Positions 1-5,670 of a stretch of 6,420 nt of DNA are shown here, one piece after another. Under the pieces are notes generated by a model that did not search any database, had not been told where the DNA came from, and was given only the letters and a program-made list of their open reading frames with translations. Each line of letters begins with the position of its first letter. Position 1 is the first letter of the stretch. The DNA lies in the NCBI RefSeq assembly GCF_001557115.1, contig NZ_LSKQ01000025.1, forward strand, positions 1-6,420. The letters run 5' to 3'. The translations under genes were made by a program, and so were the position numbers. The stretch is from Erythrobacter sp. CCH5-A1. Lineage in GTDB: Bacteria > Pseudomonadota > Alphaproteobacteria > Sphingomonadales > Sphingomonadaceae.

Positions 1-83
1 GGCTTGGGCGGTTCGGCCGTGTCGGCGGCAGGCGTGGCGAGTTTGCCGCGCTTGCCCCTGCCTGTCCGTCCGGCCCCCGCCAT
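1..83 (-). CDS. Possible 5' end of an unidentified gene, cut by the left edge
   Basis: An ATG at 83-81 on the minus strand, 7 nt after the sspB stop codon, opens a frame that stays open for 27 codons to the window edge. The predicted N-terminus begins [14 protein letters not shown] and continues with an Ala/Pro/Thr-rich stretch, so it is strongly basic and low in complexity. This could be the flexible N-terminal tail of a protein co-transcribed with sspB. There is no clear Shine-Dalgarno sequence; the nearest purine run is the AAGAAA at the end of sspB. Stop-free frames of this length are common in DNA this GC-rich, so the call rests mainly on the position just after sspB. No family can be named. 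Confidence 0.35.
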   Translation of the reverse strand, partial: MAGAGRTGRGKRGKLATPAADTAEPPK

Positions 84-90
84 CAGGCGC

Positions 91-570
91 CTATTTCTTG
101 CGCCCGAAATCGATCGAGACGACGTTCGAGCCGTCGGGATCGGTGTCCGGCCCATCGTTCTCCGCGTCCTCGTGCGCTTCGGGCTCGAGCTCGCCGGCCG
201 CGGCCTGGAACTGGAGGCCGAAATCGACCGCCGGATCGACAAAGGCGGTGATCGCGGCGAAGGGGATCGTCAGCTTGGCGGGCACCTGGTTGAAGGTGAG
301 GCTGACCGAGAAGCTCTGCGGCAGGACCTCCAGGTCCCAGAACTTGTTCTGGAGGACGATTGTCATCTCGTCCGGGAACCGTTCGCGCAGGTGCGGCGGG
401 ATGGAGACGCCGGGCGCGGCAGTCTTGAAGGTGATATAGAAGTGATGCGCCCCCGGCAGGTTGCCCCCGCCGCTGACGATCGAGCCCAGCACCCGGCCGA
501 CAACGGCGCGCAGGGCTTCCTGCACGATCTCGTCGTAGGGGATCAGGCTGTCGGGCGTGTCGGCGTTCAT
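91..570 (-). CDS. sspB: ClpXP adaptor protein SspB, alphaproteobacterial type
   Basis: This encodes a 159-aa cytoplasmic adaptor of the SspB family, which delivers ssrA-tagged and some regulatory substrates to the ClpXP protease. The N-terminal part (about residues 8-125) matches the family core by eye: [20 protein letters not shown] near the start, then HHFYITFKT (42-50), [17 protein letters not shown] (58-74) and [20 protein letters not shown] (94-113). A disordered acidic linker follows (about 127-147). The C-terminus, [10 protein letters not shown], resembles the ClpX-docking tail of alphaproteobacterial SspB. The ATG at 570 was chosen because the conserved block begins only about eight residues later; a longer frame upstream merely runs antisense through hisB. 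No Shine-Dalgarno sequence is visible before the start. The gene is divergent from hisB, so it probably belongs to a separate transcription unit running leftward. The family assignment is firm; substrates cannot be read from the sequence. Confidence 0.95.
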   Translation of the reverse strand: MNADTPDSLIPYDEIVQEALRAVVGRVLGSIVSGGGNLPGAHHFYITFKTAAPGVSIPPHLRERFPDEMTIVLQNKFWDLEVLPQSFSVSLTFNQVPAKLTIPFAAITAFVDPAVDFGLQFQAAAGELEPEAHEDAENDGPDTDPDGSNVVSIDFGRKK

Positions 571-673
571 GGCTTGACGGTTGGTGCCGCCGCGCGCCCG
601 CTTGGTCAAGAGGTTTGGCACCTTCCGCGTGTCTCGCGAGATTTGCAGCCCATGCTCCGCATTCGCCGCCCGC

Positions 674-709
674 TTGTCATGCGGGCGCAGCCGACTATAG
701 CGCGGGGCA
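674..709 (+). promoter_or_regulatory. Candidate sigma70-type promoter of the his operon
   Basis: A -35-like TTGTCA at 674-679 (5 of 6 matches to TTGACA) is separated by 16 nt from a -10-like TATAGC at 696-701 (4 of 6 matches to TATAAT). Seven nucleotides after the -10 box is the A of the hisB ATG (709). The predicted transcription start therefore falls on or next to the start codon. This is the best promoter-like pair I found in the divergent sspB-hisB region. It is inferred from consensus matching only. Confidence 0.5.
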
Positions 710-1317
710 TGGCCAGCATTACCGCCCGCACCGGCTCGGTTGAGCGAAACACCACCGAGACCAAGATCGCCATCGCCGTCAATCTCGACGGGACCGGCGC
801 CTATGACGTATCGACCGGGATCGGCTTTCTCGATCACATGGTGGAACAGTTCAGCCGCCATTCGCTGATCGACGTGACGATGAAGGTGGAGGGCGACCTC
901 CATGTCGACCAGCACCACACCACCGAGGATTCGGCGATCGCGCTCGGGCAGGCGATCAGCCAGGCGCTGGGCGACAAGGCCGGGATCGGTCGCTACGGCG
1001 CGGCCTATTCGCCGATGGACGAGACCTTGTCGCGGGTTGCCCTGGACATTTCCGGGCGGCCCTACCTCGTGTGGAAGGCCAGGTTCACGCAGGAACGCTT
1101 GGGCGAATGGGACACCGAGCTGATCGAGCACTGGTTCCACTCGGTTTCGCAGGCGGCGGGGATCACGCTGCACATGGAGCTGCTCTACGGCACCAACAAC
1201 CACCACATCTGCGAGAGCCTCTACAAGGGTTTTGCGAGGGCGATGCGGCAGGCGGTGGAGCGCGACCCGAGGAAGGGCGGCGCGATTCCGAGCACCAAGG
1301 GGCAGCTCGGTGGGTGA
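709..1317 (+). CDS. hisB: Imidazoleglycerol-phosphate dehydratase
   Basis: This is a 202-aa, single-domain HisB (EC 4.2.1.19), which converts imidazole glycerol phosphate to imidazole acetol phosphate using manganese. Its length is close to the usual monofunctional form, with no N-terminal phosphatase domain. The duplicated half-domain signatures are clear: GFLDHM (39-44), then HHTTED (69-74), and in the second half HHICES (165-170). The paired His-His-x-x-Glu motifs (H69/H70/E73 and H165/H166/E169) are the expected metal ligands. The C-terminus is the typical GGAIPSTKG (190-198). The ATG at 709 gives the usual short N-terminal tail before RNTTETKI. An in-frame ATG at 679 would add ten residues and overlap the predicted promoter. 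The GGGG at 704-707 is too close to the ATG to act as a Shine-Dalgarno sequence. It is the first gene of the his operon here and overlaps hisH by 8 nt. Confidence 0.97.
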   Translation: MASITARTGSVERNTTETKIAIAVNLDGTGAYDVSTGIGFLDHMVEQFSRHSLIDVTMKVEGDLHVDQHHTTEDSAIALGQAISQALGDKAGIGRYGAAYSPMDETLSRVALDISGRPYLVWKARFTQERLGEWDTELIEHWFHSVSQAAGITLHMELLYGTNNHHICESLYKGFARAMRQAVERDPRKGGAIPSTKGQLGG

Positions 1318-1936
1318 AGTCGTTGCCTTGGTCGATTACGGCGCGGGCAATCTCCACTCCGTCCACAACGCGCTGAAGGCGGCGGGCGCGAGCGTCACTG
1401 TCACCGCCGATCCCTATGTGGTGCGCGCGGCGGACCGGATCGTGCTCCCCGGCGTCGGCGCCTTCCGCGCCTGTGCCGAGGGGCTGGGCGCGCTACCGGG
1501 CATGGTGGAGGCGATGACCGAGCGGGTGCAGGTCGGCGGGGCGCCGTTCCTCGGCATCTGCGTGGGGATGCAATTGCTGGCGGAGCGGGGCCTCGAGTTC
1601 GGCGCGCATCCCGGCCTCGGCTGGATCCCGGGCGAGGTGCGGCTGATCCAGCCCACCGACCCCGCGATCAAGGTGCCGCACATGGGCTGGAACGATGTCG
1701 CCATGCTACCCCATGCCAAGGACCATGCCGTTATCGAAGAGGGGGAGGCCTATTTCCTCCACTCCTACCACTTCGCCGCAAGCGATCCGCACCATGTCGC
1801 CGCGATGACCGACCACGGCGAGGGGTTGGTGGCGGCGGTCGCCCGCGACAACATCATCGGCGTGCAGTTTCACCCGGAGAAGAGCCAGGCCTATGGCCTC
1901 GCCACGCTCCGGCGCTTTCTGGAGTGGTATCCGTGA
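1310..1936 (+). CDS. hisH: Imidazole glycerol phosphate synthase, glutaminase subunit HisH
   Basis: HisH (208 aa) is the class I glutamine amidotransferase that supplies ammonia to HisF. Its catalytic triad is visible: the nucleophile Cys84 in GICVGMQ, and His188 with Glu190 in QFHPEKS. The oxyanion-strand motif LPGVGAF (46-52) and the HisH signature VPHMGWN (122-128) are also present. The length is normal. The start is a GTG at 1310, eight nucleotides inside hisB; it gives the expected N-terminus leading into [10 protein letters not shown], and AAGGGG at 1297-1302 is a well-spaced ribosome binding site. A longer frame reaching back to 1232 is just out-of-frame hisB sequence. The overlap with hisB implies translational coupling. 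The partner gene hisF lies downstream after hisA and a small unknown gene. Confidence 0.97.
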   Translation: MGEVVALVDYGAGNLHSVHNALKAAGASVTVTADPYVVRAADRIVLPGVGAFRACAEGLGALPGMVEAMTERVQVGGAPFLGICVGMQLLAERGLEFGAHPGLGWIPGEVRLIQPTDPAIKVPHMGWNDVAMLPHAKDHAVIEEGEAYFLHSYHFAASDPHHVAAMTDHGEGLVAAVARDNIIGVQFHPEKSQAYGLATLRRFLEWYP

Positions 1937-2673
1937 TCATCTTCCCCGCCATCGACCTCAAGGGTGGCCAGGTCGTGCGCCTCGCCGAGGGCGACATGGA
2001 CCGTGCCACGATCTACGGCGATGATCCCGCCGCGCAGGCGCTGATCTTCGCCGAGGCCGGGGCGGAGCACCTCCATGTGGTCGACCTCGACGGCAGCTTT
2101 GCGGGCGAAAGCCGCAACCGCGAAGCCGTGGAAGCCATCGTCAAGGCCTTCCCCGGCTATGTGCAACTCGGCGGCGGCATCCGTGATGCCAAGGCCGTGG
2201 AGGGCTGGTTCAACCTCGGCGTTGCGCGGGTGGTGATGGGCTCGGCAGCGCTCAAGAACCCCGATTTCGTGCGCGATATGGCGCGCGAATGGGAGAACGG
2301 CATCGTTGTCGCGGTCGACGCCAAGGACGGCATGGTGGCTACCGAGGGCTGGGCGGAAGTCTCCGACGTCCCCGTCACCGACCTCGCCCGCCGCTTCGAG
2401 GATGCAGGCGTCGCCTCGCTGCTGTTCACCGACATCGGCCGCGATGGCCTGCTGAAAGGCGTGAACATCGAGGCCACCGTGGACCTCGCCCGCCGCGTCG
2501 ACATTCCGGTGATCGCCAGCGGCGGCGTGAAGGGGCTGGACGACATCCACATCCTCTCGCTCCACGCGCACGAGGGGATCGAGGGGGTGATCACGGGCCG
2601 CGCGCTCTATGAAGGCCGGCTCGACCTGGCCGCCGCGATTGCGATGGGCCGAAAGGCCGAGGGGCGGGCGTGA
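1933..2673 (+). CDS. hisA: Phosphoribosylformimino-5-aminoimidazole carboxamide ribotide (ProFAR) isomerase
   Basis: HisA (246 aa, EC 5.3.1.16) is a TIM-barrel enzyme that isomerises ProFAR to PRFAR, the substrate of HisF/HisH. Family hallmarks: FPAIDLKGG at the N-terminus with the catalytic Asp8; QLGGGIR (78-84), one phosphate-binding turn; VVAVDAKDG (125-133) with the second catalytic Asp129; FTDIGRDG (165-172) with Thr166 and Asp167; and the second phosphate site IASGGV (194-199). The chosen start is the GTG at 1933, which overlaps the hisH stop in a GTGA arrangement and yields the canonical [13 protein letters not shown] at 1921-1924 lies 8 nt upstream. A GTG at 1924 is also in frame and would add three residues, but it overlaps the ribosome binding site. 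The end overlaps the next small gene by 4 nt. Confidence 0.97.
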   Translation: MIIFPAIDLKGGQVVRLAEGDMDRATIYGDDPAAQALIFAEAGAEHLHVVDLDGSFAGESRNREAVEAIVKAFPGYVQLGGGIRDAKAVEGWFNLGVARVVMGSAALKNPDFVRDMAREWENGIVVAVDAKDGMVATEGWAEVSDVPVTDLARRFEDAGVASLLFTDIGRDGLLKGVNIEATVDLARRVDIPVIASGGVKGLDDIHILSLHAHEGIEGVITGRALYEGRLDLAAAIAMGRKAEGRA

Positions 2674-2894
2674 AGACGCTTCTACTGGCCGGCGGGCTCG
2701 TCTTCTGTCTGGTGCAACTCTGGTTCGTTGCGCAATCCCTGCGATCCGGGGTTATCGATTGGAGTAGTTTCGGTCGCAAGGTGCGGTCGCCAGGGAACTA
2801 CGACTTCTGGGCCGTGCTTGCGTTCCACGGGACGATATTGAGCATCATCGCGATCACATGCATCTATTTTCTTCTTTCTGAGATGTTCTCATGA
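2670..2894 (+). CDS. Small two-helix membrane protein of unknown function, inside the his operon
   Basis: I do not recognise this 74-aa protein. It has two hydrophobic segments, about residues 3-22 and 46-70, joined by a loop of about 23 residues that carries R25, R36, K37 and R39 plus a YDFW motif (44-47). By the positive-inside rule the loop should face the cytoplasm and both termini the periplasm. It is supported as a real gene by its GTG start at 2670 overlapping the hisA stop (GTGA), the strong GAGGGG at 2659-2664 placed 5 nt before it, and its stop overlapping the hisF ATG (ATGA). Hand-counted GC over 2671-2890 is about 55%, against about 70% in a 120-nt sample of hisA and about 78% in one of hisF, and the last 30 nt are only a third GC. 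The composition suggests later acquisition or weaker constraint. No histidine-related role is implied by the sequence. Confidence 0.8.
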   Translation: MKTLLLAGGLVFCLVQLWFVAQSLRSGVIDWSSFGRKVRSPGNYDFWAVLAFHGTILSIIAITCIYFLLSEMFS

Positions 2895-3652
2895 CCGTCC
2901 GCATCCGTGTCATCCCCTGCCTCGACGTGGCCGATGGCCGCGTGGTCAAGGGCGTCAATTTCGTCGACTTGAAGGACGCGGGCGATCCGGTCGAGCAGGC
3001 GCGCGCCTATGACGCTGCCGGAGCGGACGAGCTGTGTTTCCTCGACATCTCCGCCAGCCACGAAGGCCGCGGGACGCTGCTCGACATGGTGCGGCGCACG
3101 GCGGAGGTGTGCTTCATGCCGCTGACGGTCGGCGGCGGGGTGCGGAGCGCCGAGGATGCGCGCGCGCTGCTGCTGGCGGGGGCGGACAAGGTCGCGGTCA
3201 ACTCCGCCGCCGTCGCCCGGCCCGAGCTGGTGGGCGAGATCGCCGCGAAGTTCGGCAGCCAGTGCGTCGTCGCCAGCGTCGACGCGCGCCGGACGCCGCG
3301 CGGGAACTGGGAAATCTTTACGCACGGCGGCAGGAAGCCGACGGGGATCGATGCGGTGGAATATGCGATGAAGGTTGCAGACCTCGGCGCGGGCGAATTG
3401 CTGGTGACGAGCATGGACGGGGACGGCACCCAGCGCGGCTACGACCTCGCCCTGACCCGCGAGATCGCCGATGCGGTCAGCGTGCCGGTGATCGCCAGCG
3501 GCGGGGTGGGGAGCCTCGAGCATCTCGTGGCGGGTGTGACCGAGGGCCACGCCAGCGCGGTGCTCGCCGCGAGCATCTTCCACTTCGGCCACCACACCAT
3601 CGCCGAGGCCCACGCGGCGCTACGGGCAGCGGGCTTGCCCGCGCGCGGTTGA
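2891..3652 (+). CDS. hisF: Imidazole glycerol phosphate synthase, cyclase subunit HisF
   Basis: HisF (253 aa) is the TIM-barrel subunit that uses ammonia from HisH to turn PRFAR into imidazole glycerol phosphate and AICAR. The latter is recycled into purine synthesis. Seen in the sequence: RVIPCLDV (5-13) with the catalytic Asp12; GRVVKGVNF (16-24) with Lys20; LTVGGGVRS (78-86), a phosphate-binding turn; ASVDAR (128-133) with the second catalytic Asp131; TSMDGDGT (173-180); and VIASGGVGS (200-208), the other phosphate site. The length is standard. The ATG at 2891 overlaps the stop of the small membrane-protein gene by 4 nt. Only a weak GAGA (2880-2883) precedes it, so initiation probably depends on coupling to translation of that gene. 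It is followed by a palindromic repeat rather than directly by hisE. Confidence 0.97.
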   Translation: MTVRIRVIPCLDVADGRVVKGVNFVDLKDAGDPVEQARAYDAAGADELCFLDISASHEGRGTLLDMVRRTAEVCFMPLTVGGGVRSAEDARALLLAGADKVAVNSAAVARPELVGEIAAKFGSQCVVASVDARRTPRGNWEIFTHGGRKPTGIDAVEYAMKVADLGAGELLVTSMDGDGTQRGYDLALTREIADAVSVPVIASGGVGSLEHLVAGVTEGHASAVLAASIFHFGHHTIAEAHAALRAAGLPARG

Positions 3653-3768
3653 ACATTCGTCATTGCGAGCGTAGCGAAGCAACCCATGGACTGACCGTGC
3701 CGCTCGCGGCAACGTCCGACCATGGATTGCCGCGCGCCTGCGGCGCTCGCAATGACGAGAATTGAACA
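3649..3768. repeat. Palindromic repeat element (GTCATTGCGAGC type) with 7-bp flanking direct repeats
   Basis: The gap between hisF and hisE holds a large imperfect inverted repeat. Its outer arms are ATTCGTCATTGCGAGCG (3655-3671) and the inverse of ATTCTCGTCATTGCGAGCG (3744-3762), which differ by a 2-nt insertion. Inner arms are GCAACCCATGG (3679-3689) against CCATGGATTGC (3720-3730), one mismatch. At the centre lies a small hairpin, TGCCGC (3698-3703) against GCGGCA (3706-3711). The heptamer TTGAACA occurs on both sides (3649-3655 and 3762-3768), as a target-site duplication would. The CATTGCGAGC...CCATGG pattern is, from memory, a dispersed MITE-like element common in alphaproteobacterial genomes. 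It encodes nothing and lacks a T-tract for intrinsic termination. In RNA it would fold into a long hairpin that could stabilise the upstream his mRNA. Confidence 0.85.
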
Positions 3769-3769
3769 C

Positions 3770-4087
3770 ATGTCCGAAACCCTCGCCCGCCTCGAAGCGA
3801 CCATCGCCCAGCGCCTCACCGCCTCGCCGGAGGAGAGCTATGTGGCGAAGCTCCACCACAAAGGCATCATGAAGATCGCGCAGAAAGTGGGTGAGGAGGC
3901 GACCGAGACCGTGATCGCCGCGCTTGTCGGTGACGCGCAGGAACTGGTGGGCGAGGCTGCCGATCTCCTCTTCCACCTGATGGTGCTGCTCGCCGAAAAG
4001 GGCGTGCCGCTCGAACAGGTGCTCGCCGAACTCGACCGCCGCGAAGGGCTCTCGGGACTCGTCGAGAAAGCCGCACGCACGGAGTAG
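3770..4087 (+). CDS. hisE: Phosphoribosyl-ATP pyrophosphohydrolase (stand-alone HisE)
   Basis: HisE (105 aa, EC 3.6.1.31) removes pyrophosphate from PR-ATP to form PR-AMP, the second step of histidine synthesis. It is an all-alpha MazG-like protein. Visible signatures are SYVAKLHHKG (23-32), KIAQKVGEEATE (35-46) and the metal-binding helix ELVGEAADLLFHLMVLL (58-74), with E42, E43, E62 and D65 as the expected Mg-binding acidic residues. It lacks a HisI domain, as is usual in this class. The ATG at 3770 is preferred because it starts just outside the palindromic repeat and gives the normal length. In-frame ATGs at 3752 and 3722 lie within the repeat and would add 6 or 16 repeat-derived residues. 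A weak GAGAA (3757-3761) is the only ribosome binding site candidate. The gene is read with hisF across the repeat unless an unseen promoter serves it. Confidence 0.95.
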   Translation: MSETLARLEATIAQRLTASPEESYVAKLHHKGIMKIAQKVGEEATETVIAALVGDAQELVGEAADLLFHLMVLLAEKGVPLEQVLAELDRREGLSGLVEKAARTE

Positions 4088-4090
4088 AAA

Positions 4091-4471
4091 ATGCCGATCG
4101 ACCCGACCCTGCCCTATGACGACAACAACATCTTCGCGAAGATCCTGCGCGGGGAAATCCCCTCGCGAAAGGTCTACGAGGACGACCATGCCCTCGCCTT
4201 CGAGGATATCAACCCGCAGGCCGAGATCCACACGCTGGTGATCCCCAAGGGCCGCTACGTCAGCTGGGACGACTTTTCGGCAAAAGCCTCCGATGCCGAA
4301 ATCGCCGGCTTCGTGCGCGCGGTGGGGGAAGTGGCGCGGATGAAGGGGCTGGTCGAGCCCGGCTACCGCCTGCTCGCCAATATCGGCGCGCATGGCGGGC
4401 AGGAAGTGCCGCACCTTCACGTCCACATTTTCGGCGGCCAGCCCCTGGGCCCGATGATCGCGCGGCGGTGA
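4091..4471 (+). CDS. HIT-family (HinT-like) nucleotide phosphoramidase/hydrolase
   Basis: This 126-aa cytoplasmic protein belongs to the histidine triad superfamily, HINT branch. Such proteins hydrolyse nucleoside phosphoramidates such as AMP linked to lysine or amines. The triad motif HLHVHIF is at 108-114, with His110 as the expected nucleophile; it is preceded by GAHGGQEVP (99-107). The N-terminal half carries the usual NNIFAKILRGEIPSRKVYEDDHALAFEDI pattern (residues 12-40) and HTLVIPKGRY (47-56). The length is typical. The start at 4091 is 3 nt after the hisE stop, with GGAG (4081-4084) at good spacing inside the end of hisE, so the two are co-transcribed. HisE makes PR-AMP and this family acts on AMP conjugates, so a functional link is conceivable but unproven. 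It is followed by a 43-bp gap with no terminator. Confidence 0.93.
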   Translation: MPIDPTLPYDDNNIFAKILRGEIPSRKVYEDDHALAFEDINPQAEIHTLVIPKGRYVSWDDFSAKASDAEIAGFVRAVGEVARMKGLVEPGYRLLANIGAHGGQEVPHLHVHIFGGQPLGPMIARR

Positions 4472-4514
4472 ACGTTCATCGCGGCTTCACACGGGGCAGG
4501 CATGGGATGGCGCG

Positions 4515-4964
4515 ATGACCTCTCCCACTCCCCCCGGCGGCGTCCTCGATGGCGCGCGGCACCTCTATGCGGTGCGCGTCTATTACGAGGACACCGACCT
4601 GTCGGGGATCACCTACCACGCCAATTACCTGCGCTGGTTCGAGCGGGCGCGCTCCGATCTCCTGCGGATGCTCGGCATCGACCAGCGTGCCGCGATCGAG
4701 CAAGGGGAGGGCGCCTATGCGCTCAGCGAGGTCAATCTGAAATACGTGGCGCCCGCGCGGCTCGATGACGACGTGGTGATCGAAACCCGCTGCACCGAGC
4801 TTGGCGCGGCCTCGTGCCGGATGCACCAGATTGCGCGGCGAGGTACGCAAATCCTGTGCGAGGCTAGTTTGCGCGTCGGCTTCATCACGCTAGACGGGCG
4901 CCCGCGCCGTCAACCCGCTGCATGGCGCGCCGCCTTTGCCGCCTTCATGAACGAGGACCAGTGA
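4515..4964 (+). CDS. ybgC: Tol-Pal system-associated acyl-CoA thioesterase YbgC
   Basis: This 149-aa hotdog-fold thioesterase of the 4-hydroxybenzoyl-CoA thioesterase family is normally the first gene of tol-pal clusters. The signature VRVYYEDTDLSG (20-31), followed by ITYHANYLRWFERAR (32-46), is very close to YbgC. The second Asp of DTD, Asp28, aligns with the catalytic Asp of E. coli YbgC (Asp18) and Pseudomonas 4-HBT (Asp17). In other bacteria YbgC hydrolyses short- or long-chain acyl-CoA or acyl-ACP and is tied to phospholipid metabolism; its role in Tol function is unclear. The N-terminus is about ten residues longer than in E. coli. The ATG at 4515 is the first in frame, with a loose GGGATGG (4504-4510) as the only ribosome binding site candidate. 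It lies 43 nt after the HIT gene and 4 nt before tolQ. Whether it has its own promoter is not clear. Confidence 0.93.
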   Translation: MTSPTPPGGVLDGARHLYAVRVYYEDTDLSGITYHANYLRWFERARSDLLRMLGIDQRAAIEQGEGAYALSEVNLKYVAPARLDDDVVIETRCTELGAASCRMHQIARRGTQILCEASLRVGFITLDGRPRRQPAAWRAAFAAFMNEDQ

Positions 4965-4968
4965 CCCC

Positions 4969-5670
4969 GTGACGTTCGATCTGCTTGCCGCCGCTGCCAC
5001 CGCTCCGACCCGGCTCGATCCGGTCGAGCTGTTCATCGAGGCCGATATCATCGTGCAGGCGGTGATGGCCGGGCTGATCCTCGCCAGCGTGTGGGTGTGG
5101 ACGATCATCGTCTCCTTCTCCCTCAGGATCGGGGGGCTGTCGAAGAAATCGCGCGAATACGAAGCCGAGTTCTGGGAACAGCAGAACCGCGAGAGCCTGC
5201 TCACCAAGCAGGTGAGAAAGGAAGTGCCCGCCGCACGGATTGCTGCCGCGGGGATCGACGAGTGGCGCAAATCGACCGCCAAGCAGCCGGTCGACCGCGA
5301 TGCTGCCCGCCAGCGCATCGCGGCGGTGATGGACAGCCAGATCGCCGAGGAAGCCGACGATCTCGCCGGGCGCCTCAATTTCCTCGCCACCGTCGGTTCG
5401 GTCGCGCCCTTCGTCGGCCTGTTCGGGACGGTGTGGGGGATCATGGCCTCGTTCTTCCAGATCGGCGCGCAGCAGAGCGCCTCACTGGCGGTGGTGGCCC
5501 CCGGCATTGCCGAGGCGCTGTTCGCGACCGCCATCGGCCTGTTCGCCGCGATCCCGGCGGTGATTGCCTACAACCGTTTCGGCAGCGCGGTGGACCGGTA
5601 TGAGGCGGGGCTCCAGCGGTTCGCCGACAAGCTCCACACGGGGCTGAGCCGGGAATTGGACCGCGCCTGA
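4969..5670 (+). CDS. tolQ: Tol-Pal system proton channel subunit TolQ
   Basis: TolQ (233 aa) is an inner-membrane MotA/TolQ/ExbB protein that forms, with TolR, the proton-driven motor powering TolA during outer-membrane constriction at division. Three transmembrane segments are visible: about residues 26-50, 138-162 and 175-200. A long cytoplasmic region lies between the first two, and a short cytoplasmic tail follows the third. The family block VGLFGTVWGIM (149-159) contains Thr154, and APGIAEALFATAIGLFAAIP (177-196) contains Thr187. Their 33-residue spacing equals that of the channel threonines T145 and T178 of E. coli TolQ. The start is a GTG at 4969, 4 nt after the ybgC stop, with GAGGA at 4953-4957. 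The stop overlaps the tolR ATG by one base (TGATG). ExbB or MotA is unlikely given the ybgC/tolR/tolA context. Confidence 0.96.
   Translation: MTFDLLAAAATAPTRLDPVELFIEADIIVQAVMAGLILASVWVWTIIVSFSLRIGGLSKKSREYEAEFWEQQNRESLLTKQVRKEVPAARIAAAGIDEWRKSTAKQPVDRDAARQRIAAVMDSQIAEEADDLAGRLNFLATVGSVAPFVGLFGTVWGIMASFFQIGAQQSASLAVVAPGIAEALFATAIGLFAAIPAVIAYNRFGSAVDRYEAGLQRFADKLHTGLSRELDRA

Noticed and set aside
604..609. TTGACC on the minus strand as a -35 box for sspB
   Set aside because: The hexamer is good, but 17 nt further on the sequence reads CACCAA, with only 2 of 6 matches to a -10 box, so no promoter is called.
583..622. GGTGCC/GGCACC inverted pair upstream of sspB
   Set aside because: Six-base arms with a 28-nt loop are too weak to call a hairpin or operator.
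4..708. Plus-strand frame open upstream of hisB, giving a 437-aa reading
   Set aside because: The first 235 residues run antisense through sspB and the promoter region and look like no family; only the part from 709 is HisB. Long stop-free antisense frames are expected at this GC content.
571..1206. Minus-strand extension of the sspB frame to 371 aa
   Set aside because: The extra residues are antisense to hisB, while SspB family sequence begins right after the ATG at 570.
2864..3613. 249-aa minus-strand frame opposite hisF
   Set aside because: It is the antisense shadow of a clearly recognised hisF, rich in Arg, Ala, His and Asp, with no family resemblance.
3620..4426. 268-aa minus-strand frame opposite the repeat, hisE and the HIT gene
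   Set aside because: It lies antisense to two firm genes and runs through the palindromic repeat, and its sequence resembles no domain.
4472..4514. Possible terminator or promoter between the HIT gene and ybgC
   Set aside because: I saw no stem followed by a T-run and no convincing -35/-10 pair in these 43 nt, so the his and tol genes may or may not be transcriptionally separate.
4890..5534. 214-aa minus-strand frame opposite ybgC and tolQ
   Set aside because: Antisense shadow of tolQ, rich in Ser, Ala and Arg, with no recognisable domain.
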